From assembly GCF_026005215.1 (NCBI RefSeq), contig NZ_BPMA01000018.1, positions 1-64,000 of the forward strand: DNA of 64,000 nucleotides, given 5' to 3'. The notes below the pieces were generated by a model. The model was not told the DNA's origin. It was given only the letters and a program-made list of their open reading frames with translations, and ran no database searches. The DNA is from Capnocytophaga catalasegens (GTDB lineage Bacteria; Bacteroidota; Bacteroidia; Flavobacteriales; Flavobacteriaceae). Position 1 is the first letter of the stretch. Each line of letters starts with the position of its first letter. Shown one piece after another: positions 44,461-52,907 of this stretch. A program made the translations under genes and the position numbers.

Positions 44461-47313
44461 CTACTTACTCAAATACATTTTCCTTCTTGCATAGAGCTCA
44501 TAGAATTGGTCGTCTTTGAGGTCGTCTATGAAAAGAATACTCTCGCCGGTAGATTTCATTTCGGGTCCTAAACGCTTATCCACGTTCGGGAACTTATTAA
44601 ACGAAAACACGGGCTGTTTGATAGCAAATCCGTCCAATTTCGGTTGGAAATCGAAATCGGTTACTTTCTTCTCGCCAAGCATCACTTTGGTAGCGTAGTT
44701 CACGTACGGCTCCCCGTAGGCTTTGGCGATAAACGGAACGGTACGCGACGCCCTCGGGTTGGCTTCGATGATGTACACCGTGTCGTCCTTAATGGCAAAC
44801 TGAATGTTTATCAGTCCCACCGTGTTTAAGGCTTTGGCGATTTTGTGCGTATGGTCTTTGATTTGTTGCATCACAAACTCACCGATGTTAAACGGTGGCA
44901 GCGTGGCATTACTATCCCCCGAATGCACCCCACACGGCTCGATGTGTTCCATAATCCCAATGATATACACGTTTTCGCCGTCGCAAATGGCGTCGGCTTC
45001 GGCTTCGATAGCTCCATCTAAATAATGGTCGAGCAAGAGTTTGTTATTCGGAATTTTACGAAGCAAATCCACCACGTGTTCTTCCAATTCGTGCTTATTG
45101 ATAACGATTTTCATTCCTTGTCCACCCAACACATACGACGGACGCACCAAAAGCGGGAAGTCCAACTCATCGGCTAACTTTAAGGCTTCGTCGGCAGTTT
45201 CGGCAACACCAAATTTCGGATACGGAATGCCCAATTCTTTCAATAAAGTAGAAAAACGCCCTCGGTCTTCTGCCAAATCCAACGCGTCAAAACTCGTTCC
45301 GATGATTTTAATGCCATATTTATGGAGTTTTTCAGCCAATTTCAAAGCGGTTTGTCCACCCAACTGAACGATAACACCTTCGGGTTTTTCGTGACGAATG
45401 ATGTCGTAAATATGTTCCCAAAAAACAGGCTCGAAGTAGAGCTTGTCTGCCGTGTCAAAATCCGTAGAAACTGTTTCAGGGTTGCAGTTAATCATAATAG
45501 TTTCGTAACCGCACTCGGCAGCCGAAAGCACTCCGTGAACACAACAGTAATCGAACTCAATTCCCTGCCCAATGCGGTTAGGTCCTGAGCCTAACACAAC
45601 TACTTTTTTGCGGTCGGAAACGATACTATCATTCGCTGTGAAAAGATTGCCGTTCGCATCACGAATTGGAGCTTCAAACGTAGAGTAATAATACGGTGTT
45701 TGTGCTTTAAACTCGGCAGCACACGTATCTACCAACTTATATACGCGGTTGATACCCAATTCTTCACGTTTTTTATAGACTTCACTTTCCCAACACCCCA
45801 ACATATGAGCGATTTGGCGGTCGGCAAAGCCTTTTTGTTTGGCTTCCAATAGTAAATCTTTCGGAAGCGTTTCTATTTTATAGGTTGAAATTTCTTTCTC
45901 AATGCTGTATAGTTCTTCGTATTGCTTCAAGAACCACATATCTATCTTAGTGATTTCGTGAATTCTCGAAAGTGGAATGCCCATCGCGATGGCGTCGTAA
46001 ATCACAAAGACTCTATCCCAACTCGGATTGGTAAGTTTGTCGATGATTTGCTCATAATTTTTGTATCCTTTGCCATCTGCTCCCAATCCATTGCGTTTAA
46101 TTTCAAGTGATTGCGTAGCTTTATGAAGCGCCTCTTGGAACGAGCGACCGATACCCATTACTTCTCCTACCGATTTCATTTGCAGACCGATAGTGCGATC
46201 AGAACCTTCGAATTTGTCAAAGTTCCAACGCGGAATTTTTACGATAACATAATCCAACGTAGGCTCGAAAAGTGCTGAAGTGGACTTAGTGATTTGGTTA
46301 GAAAGTTCGTCCAAGTTATAACCGATAGCCAATTTTGTTGCAATTTTGGCAATCGGATAGCCTGTTGCTTTGGAAGCCAATGCCGAAGAACGTGATACAC
46401 GCGGATTGATTTCTATGGCGATAATATCCTCATTTTCATCAGGAGACACGGCAAACTGAACGTTACATCCTCCTGCAAAGTCGCCAATGCTTCGCATCAT
46501 TTTGATAGCCATATCCCGCATACGTTGAAATGTTCTATCGGAAAGCGTCATCGCAGGAGCAACGGTAATGGAGTCGCCCGTGTGGATACCCATTGGGTCC
46601 ATATTTTCAATGGTACAGATAATTACCACATTGTCATTTTTATCGCGAAGAAGTTCCAATTCGTATTCCTTCCAACCCATTAATGCCTTGTCAATCAACA
46701 CTTCGTGAATAGGAGAAGCCTCCAAACCACGTGTGAGAAGCGTATCGAAATCCTCCTTTTTGTACACCACAGAAGCTCCCGTTCCGCCCAACGTAAAAGA
46801 AGGACGAATTACCAAAGGAAAACCGAACTTTTGGGCAATTTCTTTTCCTCGAAGGAAGGAATTTGCCGTTTCGGACGGAGCCATCGGAATGCCAATTTTG
46901 TCCAAAAGCACACGGAATTTCTCGCGGTCCTCAGTAATTTGGATTGCATCAATATCCACCCCAATGATTTCCACACCAAAGTCTTTCCAAATCCCTTTTT
47001 CAGCGGCTTCAATGCAAAGATTTAAGGCTGTTTGCCCTCCCATTGTGGGCAAAACGGCATCAATATTGGGATGTTTTTTCAGAATTTCAACTATGGATTT
47101 GGTAGTCAAAGGCTTCAAATAGACGTGGTCAGCCATTGAAGGGTCAGTCATAATGGTGGCAGGATTGCTGTTGATAAGCACCGTTTCGATGCCGTCCTCA
47201 CGTAGCGAACGCAACGACTGCGAACCTGAATAGTCAAACTCACAAGCTTGTCCGATAATAATTGGTCCTGAACCAATTAACAATACACAATTTAAATCTT
47301 TACGCTTTGGCAT
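44461..47313 (-). CDS. carB: Carbamoyl-phosphate synthase large subunit
   Basis: The 950-residue enzyme makes carbamoyl phosphate for arginine and pyrimidine synthesis. Two homologous ATP-grasp halves are complete: GSGPIIIGQACEFDYSG and GSGPNRIGQGIEFDYCC mark their starts, and INPRVSRSSALASKATG and EANPRASRTVPFIAK mark their ends. After LGPEMKSTGES only about 30 residues remain, so the allosteric MGS-like domain of E. coli CarB is absent, which I believe is normal in Flavobacteria. Its base composition is clearly richer in GC than neighbouring core genes. It begins 14 bp after a DUF262 gene with no space for its own promoter. carA is not in the window. Confidence 0.96.
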   Translation of the reverse strand: MPKRKDLNCVLLIGSGPIIIGQACEFDYSGSQSLRSLREDGIETVLINSNPATIMTDPSMADHVYLKPLTTKSIVEILKKHPNIDAVLPTMGGQTALNLCIEAAEKGIWKDFGVEIIGVDIDAIQITEDREKFRVLLDKIGIPMAPSETANSFLRGKEIAQKFGFPLVIRPSFTLGGTGASVVYKKEDFDTLLTRGLEASPIHEVLIDKALMGWKEYELELLRDKNDNVVIICTIENMDPMGIHTGDSITVAPAMTLSDRTFQRMRDMAIKMMRSIGDFAGGCNVQFAVSPDENEDIIAIEINPRVSRSSALASKATGYPIAKIATKLAIGYNLDELSNQITKSTSALFEPTLDYVIVKIPRWNFDKFEGSDRTIGLQMKSVGEVMGIGRSFQEALHKATQSLEIKRNGLGADGKGYKNYEQIIDKLTNPSWDRVFVIYDAIAMGIPLSRIHEITKIDMWFLKQYEELYSIEKEISTYKIETLPKDLLLEAKQKGFADRQIAHMLGCWESEVYKKREELGINRVYKLVDTCAAEFKAQTPYYYSTFEAPIRDANGNLFTANDSIVSDRKKVVVLGSGPNRIGQGIEFDYCCVHGVLSAAECGYETIMINCNPETVSTDFDTADKLYFEPVFWEHIYDIIRHEKPEGVIVQLGGQTALKLAEKLHKYGIKIIGTSFDALDLAEDRGRFSTLLKELGIPYPKFGVAETADEALKLADELDFPLLVRPSYVLGGQGMKIVINKHELEEHVVDLLRKIPNNKLLLDHYLDGAIEAEADAICDGENVYIIGIMEHIEPCGVHSGDSNATLPPFNIGEFVMQQIKDHTHKIAKALNTVGLINIQFAIKDDTVYIIEANPRASRTVPFIAKAYGEPYVNYATKVMLGEKKVTDFDFQPKLDGFAIKQPVFSFNKFPNVDKRLGPEMKSTGESILFIDDLKDDQFYELYARRKMYLSK

Positions 47314-47327
47314 TTTTTCCTATGTTT

Positions 47328-49040
47328 TTAGTTTTTTTTCCAAATTTTAACGGCCTCATTATAGAGAAAATCAGCTCTTTTTTGTATTTCTTCCTCATTC
47401 CAATTTTCTAACGAAAGAAAAGGAACCAAAGTTTTTATTCCCGATGAATAAAGTGCCAAACCTCCTCTTTTATCTTTTCCTTTTTTCTTAGTTTTCCAAT
47501 TCGCATCTCGGATTGATGAATTTAAAGACTGCGTAATAATAGCGAGGTTACCAAGAGTGAGTAATTTCCGATTTCTAAAATCTCGTTTCTCTTTATCATT
47601 TATTTTCCCCCAATTATTTTCCCATTTTTTAGGCATTAAGTGTTCCAGAGTATATTTTGAAATTCCTAAAAGGCGAGTACTATCCATTCCATTTCGCAAT
47701 TTAGATTCTATAAAATATACAATCCCTGCTGCTTGTTTATTTACAAGTATAGCATTGTCAAATCCTTTTTTTAACTCTTCATCATTAGGAAAGAAGTTGA
47801 TTTGGTCTTCTTGCCTCTCAAAAAAGTTTATGAACTCTTGCTTTGATAAAATTTCATTCTGAATGAGTCTATCGGTAAAAAGTTGATTATAATTTTTTGT
47901 ATTAGCGTGAATTACCATTCTACGCATCACATAACTTTCTAATATTTCAAAAAGTTCATTTTGAGTATTTTTATCATTTTGAGTATTTTTCAGAACATAT
48001 AAAATATACGGAATTAAAGTGGAAGTATCTAATCCAAAAATAATTGTCGTTATTCTTTCTATGCCATTATTTGGAGTAAGTTCAGTATTGACAACTTCAT
48101 AATCAAAATTACCACTAAATATTTTTGCATAATCTTTTATCTCTAAAAGAATATCATTTTTGTTTAGATTGTAATTTTTTATAAGATTTTTGTAAGATTC
48201 AAAAAGCGTTTCTACTTTTGAAAATTCTATCTTATCTTCTGTTTTAATTTTTAAAGTTGGTTCTTGAATTTTTATTTGTAAATATGCCCAAAAAAATAAA
48301 TCAATAAATGTTCTACGAATTCTACCAGTGGTTATTTCTCTATCCCAATAATTTTTGGTTTCATCATCGGCTTCAAATATATTTTTCCAATATTTTTCGT
48401 ATAAATCTTTTTCCTCCCTACCAAAAAAATAATTTTTAAGTAATTCAGCAGTAGTTAACTTAACACCAAGAGAGTTAATAGTATCAAAAATTTGTTGCTC
48501 ATCTTCTCGTTCATCAAGGTCAATTCCTACAAAAAGAATATTCGTTAAAATTTTACCAAAATCTAATTTCTCGGGATTTAAATTCTTTTTAAAATAGGTA
48601 TAAGCCAAAGTGATATTATCCGTTTCTGATAAATCTTCTAATGTAGATAAATTTAAAATTATATTAAAATTTTCAACATCATTATGATTATGTAATAAGG
48701 AGATACTTTCATCAATTAGTTTAAAAATTCGTTCAAATCTCCCATCTTGATTGGTTTTCAAACACAAAACTTTAAAAAAGATGTTCAAAGTGGTTAATCT
48801 TTGTTGTCCATCAATCACAGTTCTTCGGTCTCCTGCCCTACTTACTGTTTGGGTTGGTTGTTGCTTTAGAATTACCGAACCTAAAAAATATGGTTTATCG
48901 GTCTCACTTACATTTTCCATATCTTCCAGTAGCCTTTCCCATTGGTCTTCCCCCCAAACATAAGCTCTTTGAAAAAAAGGAATTTCTAAAACCCTATTTC
49001 CATTAAAAATATCATTGATTGTTTTTTTTCCCGCTTCCAT
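47328..49040 (-). CDS. DUF262/DUF1524 protein (GmrSD-like)
   Basis: The 570-residue product has the DUF262 N-terminal ParB-like domain (IPFFQRAYVWGEDQWERLLED and the signature VIDGQQRLTTL) and a C-terminal DUF1524-like HNH nuclease (LEHLMPKKWENNW, then LLTLGNLAIITQSLNSS). This is the architecture of fused GmrSD type IV restriction enzymes, which attack modified phage DNA, and of related defence proteins. It is AT-rich and immediately upstream of carB on the same strand, so the two must share a transcript unless a promoter lies inside this gene. Confidence 0.88.
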   Translation of the reverse strand: MEAGKKTINDIFNGNRVLEIPFFQRAYVWGEDQWERLLEDMENVSETDKPYFLGSVILKQQPTQTVSRAGDRRTVIDGQQRLTTLNIFFKVLCLKTNQDGRFERIFKLIDESISLLHNHNDVENFNIILNLSTLEDLSETDNITLAYTYFKKNLNPEKLDFGKILTNILFVGIDLDEREDEQQIFDTINSLGVKLTTAELLKNYFFGREEKDLYEKYWKNIFEADDETKNYWDREITTGRIRRTFIDLFFWAYLQIKIQEPTLKIKTEDKIEFSKVETLFESYKNLIKNYNLNKNDILLEIKDYAKIFSGNFDYEVVNTELTPNNGIERITTIIFGLDTSTLIPYILYVLKNTQNDKNTQNELFEILESYVMRRMVIHANTKNYNQLFTDRLIQNEILSKQEFINFFERQEDQINFFPNDEELKKGFDNAILVNKQAAGIVYFIESKLRNGMDSTRLLGISKYTLEHLMPKKWENNWGKINDKEKRDFRNRKLLTLGNLAIITQSLNSSIRDANWKTKKKGKDKRGGLALYSSGIKTLVPFLSLENWNEEEIQKRADFLYNEAVKIWKKN

Positions 49041-49488
49041 AACATTCTATCTTTTCTTAATTCTGTATCAAATCATAAATTGGTTTTTACATATCTCCGT
49101 TATCACTAATAAGAGTATAACTACTAATTTTTACAGGCAAAACATGAAAATATACAATTAAAAATCAAAGAGTTATATTTTTATTTTTGATAAATTATCA
49201 CAAAAAAATCATTTATCACACCAATAACGGATATACAAATTAGTTTTCATCTTGATCTATTGCAAAAAATACAACAACTGAATTTTCATCTAGATTTCTC
49301 TCCTTTGAAGATATTTTCCAAGTAACGATAAGTCAAGTATCTGTCTCTTTCAAAGAACAACTCCGTTTCGTTTGATTAAAATTTCCCGTCAACTATCAAA
49401 GGGTACCTTCAAAAAACAGAAATTTTTAAAAAAAGGTGTTACCTAAAAAAGATAACACCTTTATATATTATAAAAATCAACCATCGAC
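49041..49488. other. Intergenic region with a possible gene relic
   Basis: No complete gene is seen in these 448 bp. On the minus strand 49375-49286 is open and reads NETELFFERDRYLTYRYLE followed by NIFKGEKSR-stop, with protein-like composition but no start codon. It may be the remnant of a decayed gene and I do not recognise it. The right end carries the rpmH terminator. Confidence 0.4.
49430..49464 (-). terminator. rpmH terminator
   Basis: Ten-base arms AAAGGTGTTA (49432-49441) and TAACACCTTT (49453-49462). On the minus strand a T-run follows, 25 bp after the rpmH stop. Confidence 0.88.
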
Positions 49489-49647
49489 TTATTTTTTATG
49501 TCTTGGTTCTGAAGAAACTGTTAATTTTTTTCTTCCTTTAGCTCTTCTTCTTGCCAATACTTTTCTTCCGTTGGCAGTTGCCATACGCTCTCTGAAACCG
49601 TGCTTATTTCTTCTCTTTCTTTTTGAAGGCTGAAATGTTCTTTTCAT
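49489..49647 (-). CDS. rpmH: Ribosomal protein bL34
   Basis: This 52-residue gene encodes the small basic protein bL34 of the large ribosomal subunit. It begins [20 protein letters not shown], followed by [19 protein letters not shown], the invariant core of the family. Its promoter is 75 bp upstream and a strong hairpin follows. It is not beside dnaA, unlike in many bacteria. Confidence 0.97.
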   Translation of the reverse strand: MKRTFQPSKRKRRNKHGFRERMATANGRKVLARRRAKGRKKLTVSSEPRHKK

Positions 49648-49720
49648 AACGCTTTATACTTTATCTCTTTAAAAATTAACTTATATATTCTTTTACAATA
49701 GAAAATTTCTTAATTGAGGG

Positions 49721-49751
49721 CAAAAGTAATACTATTTTTTTTATTTACCAA
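49721..49751 (-). promoter_or_regulatory. rpmH promoter
   Basis: TTG (49749-49751), a 20-bp spacer and TACTTTTG (49721-49728) on the minus strand match the consensus. The predicted leader is about 65 bases. Confidence 0.65.
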
Positions 49752-49806
49752 ATTTATCTGCAATAAAATAATTATTTTGTTGATATTTTATTCAAAATAT
49801 AAAATC

Positions 49807-50712
49807 TTATCGAATTTTATCAAACCCATTACCATATACTCCCATAACATTTGTTTTGGTAACAAACGCTTGTGGATCTATTCTATCTACTAAGCGAAAA
49901 ATAGATGTAGCTTCGGTTCTTCGAGCAATAACAATTACGACTTTTTGTGGTGTTTGCGAATACCACCCCGTACCATCAACTACTGTACATCCACGCTTTA
50001 TCTCCGTATTGATATGAGTTGCTATTTCGTCATATTGTTTTGAAAATATAAATATCTGTACCGATTGCCTTGCTCCATTAAGCACCATATCAACCATATG
50101 CCACATTAGCGGTAACAAAATAAGTCCTAAAACAGTCTTTTCTAACGTTTCTGCCGTACTATCCAGAATAAAATAAGATGATACTACAATCAAAACATCA
50201 AGAATAAGCATAATACGAGCTAAACTTATCCGAAAATATTTTGTAACCAAAAAACCAAGAATATCTGTTCCGCCTGCGCTTCCATTGACCGAATACACTA
50301 AACCTAAACCAACTCCTGCCAAAAGTCCTCCCATTATTACAGATAATAAAGCATCACTCAACGGAGGATTTTCAGTAAAATAGGGCTGTAAATACACTTC
50401 ACCATATCGAAATAGAATAGTTAAAATTCCTACTCCTATTATTGTTCGAAATGTAAGTTGCTTACTTATCATTCGAAAAGCAAGTAATAATAAAACTGCA
50501 TTTACTATCAAATTAGTTTTCCAAACCTCAAAACCTGTTGCATATTTAATAATTGTAGCTATACCTGAGAGCCCTCCTGTTACTATTTTATTGGGTAATA
50601 TAAATCCTGTATACCCTACTGTAAATAATATTAAACCAAACAGAATAACAAAATAATCTTTTATATAAAAAGATTTCAAATATTTCATTGGATAAATTCG
50701 CTTCTTTATCAT
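49807..50712 (-). CDS. YitT-family membrane protein (DUF161/DUF2179)
   Basis: The 301-residue product has five or six transmembrane segments with the DUF161 pattern GYTGFILPNKIVTGGLSGIA and VNGSAGGTDILGFLVTKYF, and a C-terminal cytosolic DUF2179 domain (about 215-301; GCTVVDGTGWYS...VVIVIARRTE). The function of YitT proteins is not settled. It is transcribed toward rpmH. The gene appears monocistronic. Confidence 0.92.
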   Translation of the reverse strand: MIKKRIYPMKYLKSFYIKDYFVILFGLILFTVGYTGFILPNKIVTGGLSGIATIIKYATGFEVWKTNLIVNAVLLLLAFRMISKQLTFRTIIGVGILTILFRYGEVYLQPYFTENPPLSDALLSVIMGGLLAGVGLGLVYSVNGSAGGTDILGFLVTKYFRISLARIMLILDVLIVVSSYFILDSTAETLEKTVLGLILLPLMWHMVDMVLNGARQSVQIFIFSKQYDEIATHINTEIKRGCTVVDGTGWYSQTPQKVVIVIARRTEATSIFRLVDRIDPQAFVTKTNVMGVYGNGFDKIR

Positions 50713-50822
50713 CTTTTACTATTACTTAATTCGTTGGCAAATTTATTTATATTTCTACAAATGAAAAAACCTTTTCTGAAATATTTTAATCATATTACAA
50801 AAATTGTATATTTTTGAGGATT

Positions 50823-50857
50823 AAAAAAACTGAACACTTTGATGTTCAGTTTTTTTG
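50823..50857. terminator. Hairpin terminator after the HhH-protein gene
   Basis: Arms AAAAAAACTGAACA (50823-50836) and TGTTCAGTTTTTTT (50843-50856) form a perfect stem with U-tracts in both directions. It lies 15 bp after the stop of the gene at 50872. Confidence 0.9.
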
Positions 50858-50871
50858 TACATTTTAATATA

Positions 50872-51510
50872 TTATTCAAGACCTCCTTTAAGGGTATCTT
50901 GCCAATTTCTAAGTTCTTCCCATTTGCCTTGATATGCTAATAATGCTTGTCTAGGCCAAGTAGTTGGTTTATGCATTTGAAAACGAGATCCTCCCTCGCT
51001 AAGAATTTCTGATAAAGTTTCTACAGATGTTTCTGAAAGAATTTTCCAAGTTTTTATACCTTTTTCTTTGAAAAGTTCTTCTATTTTAGGACCAATACCT
51101 TCAATTATTGTAAGGTCATTTTCTTTTATTTTCTTGCCTAAAAATTGACTTGCCAATGTTGCATCAAATAAACTCTGTATTTGTGATGGAACTGTATAAG
51201 ACTCTATCGAAATATCATTTTTTGCCTCTTGACATTTTTTTAATCTTACTTCTAAATCCAAATTCTTTTTACGCAACACCTCTAACTCTTCTTCTAACTC
51301 TTTGGTTTCTAACTTAGAGAGTTTAATATTCTCTTCTTGACAACTATTAAGTTGTAATTTCAAGTCTTCATTCTCTTTGGAGAGTGTATTGAGACTTACT
51401 TCAAGTGGAGTCATTTTTGCTTTAAAAGAACTTTCAGCTTTCGATTTGCCGAACAAATAGCCCAGCAAAAAGCAAAATACTCCAACAATGATAGGAATTA
51501 ACCAACACAT
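50872..51510 (-). CDS. Membrane-anchored coiled-coil protein with helix-hairpin-helix domain
   Basis: The 212-residue product has an N-terminal transmembrane segment (about 3-20), a long Glu/Lys/Leu-rich coiled coil (about 38-95) and a C-terminal HhH domain (about 130-185) with IIEGIGPKIEELFKEKGI and WKILSETSVETLSEIL. Similar C-terminal domains occur in Bacteroidota OmpA-type and L21-like proteins. It starts 24 bp after the OmpA-family gene on the same strand, so the pair may form an envelope complex. Function unknown. Confidence 0.75.
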   Translation of the reverse strand: MCWLIPIIVGVFCFLLGYLFGKSKAESSFKAKMTPLEVSLNTLSKENEDLKLQLNSCQEENIKLSKLETKELEEELEVLRKKNLDLEVRLKKCQEAKNDISIESYTVPSQIQSLFDATLASQFLGKKIKENDLTIIEGIGPKIEELFKEKGIKTWKILSETSVETLSEILSEGGSRFQMHKPTTWPRQALLAYQGKWEELRNWQDTLKGGLE

Positions 51511-51534
51511 ATATTTATTTTATTTAATTATACT

Positions 51535-52779
51535 CTATTTTTCAATTCGTACGCTAATTTCTGCACGTCGATTTTTAGCTCGTCCTTCTTCTTTTTTATT
51601 TGAAGCAATGGGCTTGGTTTGTCCCTTTGATATTGTATTAACCGATTTTTCAGCAAATCCGTGAGCTACTAAGTATTTTTTTAGAGCGTCTGCTCGAAAT
51701 TGTCCTAATTGTAAATTTTTCTTCGCATCACCTACATTATCTGTATGCCCTACAATTAGTACTTTAGCATTATCAATATGGTCTACATATTGAGCTATTT
51801 TAGCCAATTTTTCTCGTTCTTCAACTGTCAAATCAATTTTTGATTTTCCTGTATCAAAATAGATAATAAGTGGATTTCTATTCAAATTTCGACCAAAAGC
51901 TAATAATTCTTTACGAAATTTTTCTTTTTCTTCTTGACTTTTGGTCAAAATACTAAATGAAACTGCACCTTTCAAAAGCGGAGCATGCAAATTGTATGCA
52001 TCACGTACTTCGCCCTTAGTCAAAAATTGGTTTGATGCTCCACCTTGTGCTACAAAGAAATCTTTAATAGTATTAGCTCGTGCAATACCTAAATTATCAA
52101 AAACTGATACATTTCGTTCTTCGGAGTGATAATATCCTTTTATTTCTAACATCTTATCTGGGTTAGAAACCAAATATTGATTTATTGCCAGTACACCATC
52201 TCTAATTCCCTGACTAAGAGGCTCTTCAAAATACAAAAGGGATGGTCGAAAGTTAAAATTATCATTACTTTCATAAGAGAAATTACCTTGTTTATCCTCC
52301 ACTTTAAATTTTCCAAAAAAATCAGAAAGTTGTTCTACAGTAAAAAGAGTAGCTCCTCTTAATTGATTATTTTCATCGGTTATTAAACCACTTTCATGCT
52401 GTGTTTCGGTGGCAAGTTGATAACTTTCGATACCTTTTTCAATAAACCAATTTTTTACATTTTCTGCACGAGAAAGTCCTATTTGTTCAGTTTCTTTATC
52501 ATTATACAAACCCTTTATTTTCAATAATTTATCAGGATTTATATTCAAAAAATCTGTTACGCTATCTAAGCTACTATGTAGTGATTCTGAAATTGATGCG
52601 AACCCCGATTCACCCTCCAAAAAGTGAAAATTTTTAGGATTAAAAACTACCTGTTTTTGCCCGTCTTTTATATCTAATGGAAATTTTTTTTCAATTATCC
52701 CATGACAACAAAAAAACCATTGCAAATAAGCACCTACAAATATTATAATTAGTGCTAAAATTACATAAATATTTTTCAT
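51535..52779 (-). CDS. OmpA-family protein with three OmpA-like modules
   Basis: The 414-residue product has an N-terminal transmembrane anchor (about 5-24). The C-terminal module (about 300-414) is a full OmpA peptidoglycan-binding domain: IYFDTGKSKID, VLIVGHTDNVGD and GQFRADALKKYL, and NRRAEISVRIE. Two earlier stretches (about 75-150 and 195-270) repeat a degenerate form (LKIKGLYNDKE...LSRAENVKNWF; LEIKGYYHSEE...IARANTIKDFF), so I count three tandem modules of which only the last keeps the key Asp/Arg residues. TACTTTTG (minus strand, 52804-52811) is the probable -7 box. Confidence 0.85.
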   Translation of the reverse strand: MKNIYVILALIIIFVGAYLQWFFCCHGIIEKKFPLDIKDGQKQVVFNPKNFHFLEGESGFASISESLHSSLDSVTDFLNINPDKLLKIKGLYNDKETEQIGLSRAENVKNWFIEKGIESYQLATETQHESGLITDENNQLRGATLFTVEQLSDFFGKFKVEDKQGNFSYESNDNFNFRPSLLYFEEPLSQGIRDGVLAINQYLVSNPDKMLEIKGYYHSEERNVSVFDNLGIARANTIKDFFVAQGGASNQFLTKGEVRDAYNLHAPLLKGAVSFSILTKSQEEKEKFRKELLAFGRNLNRNPLIIYFDTGKSKIDLTVEEREKLAKIAQYVDHIDNAKVLIVGHTDNVGDAKKNLQLGQFRADALKKYLVAHGFAEKSVNTISKGQTKPIASNKKEEGRAKNRRAEISVRIEK

Positions 52780-52907
52780 TTGAATTCATTGAATTTTATG
52801 TTCCAAAAGTACTCTTTTTTCTTAATAATAAAATTAAATTTTTGTTAAATAATCTATTTTTGTTGAAAAATTAGTATTTTCGTTAAAAACATTTGTCTCT
52901 TAGCGTA

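Noticed and set aside
44516-47122. Many long plus-strand frames opposite carB
   Set aside because: They are antisense shadows that arise because carB is richer in GC; none has family motifs or a promoter.
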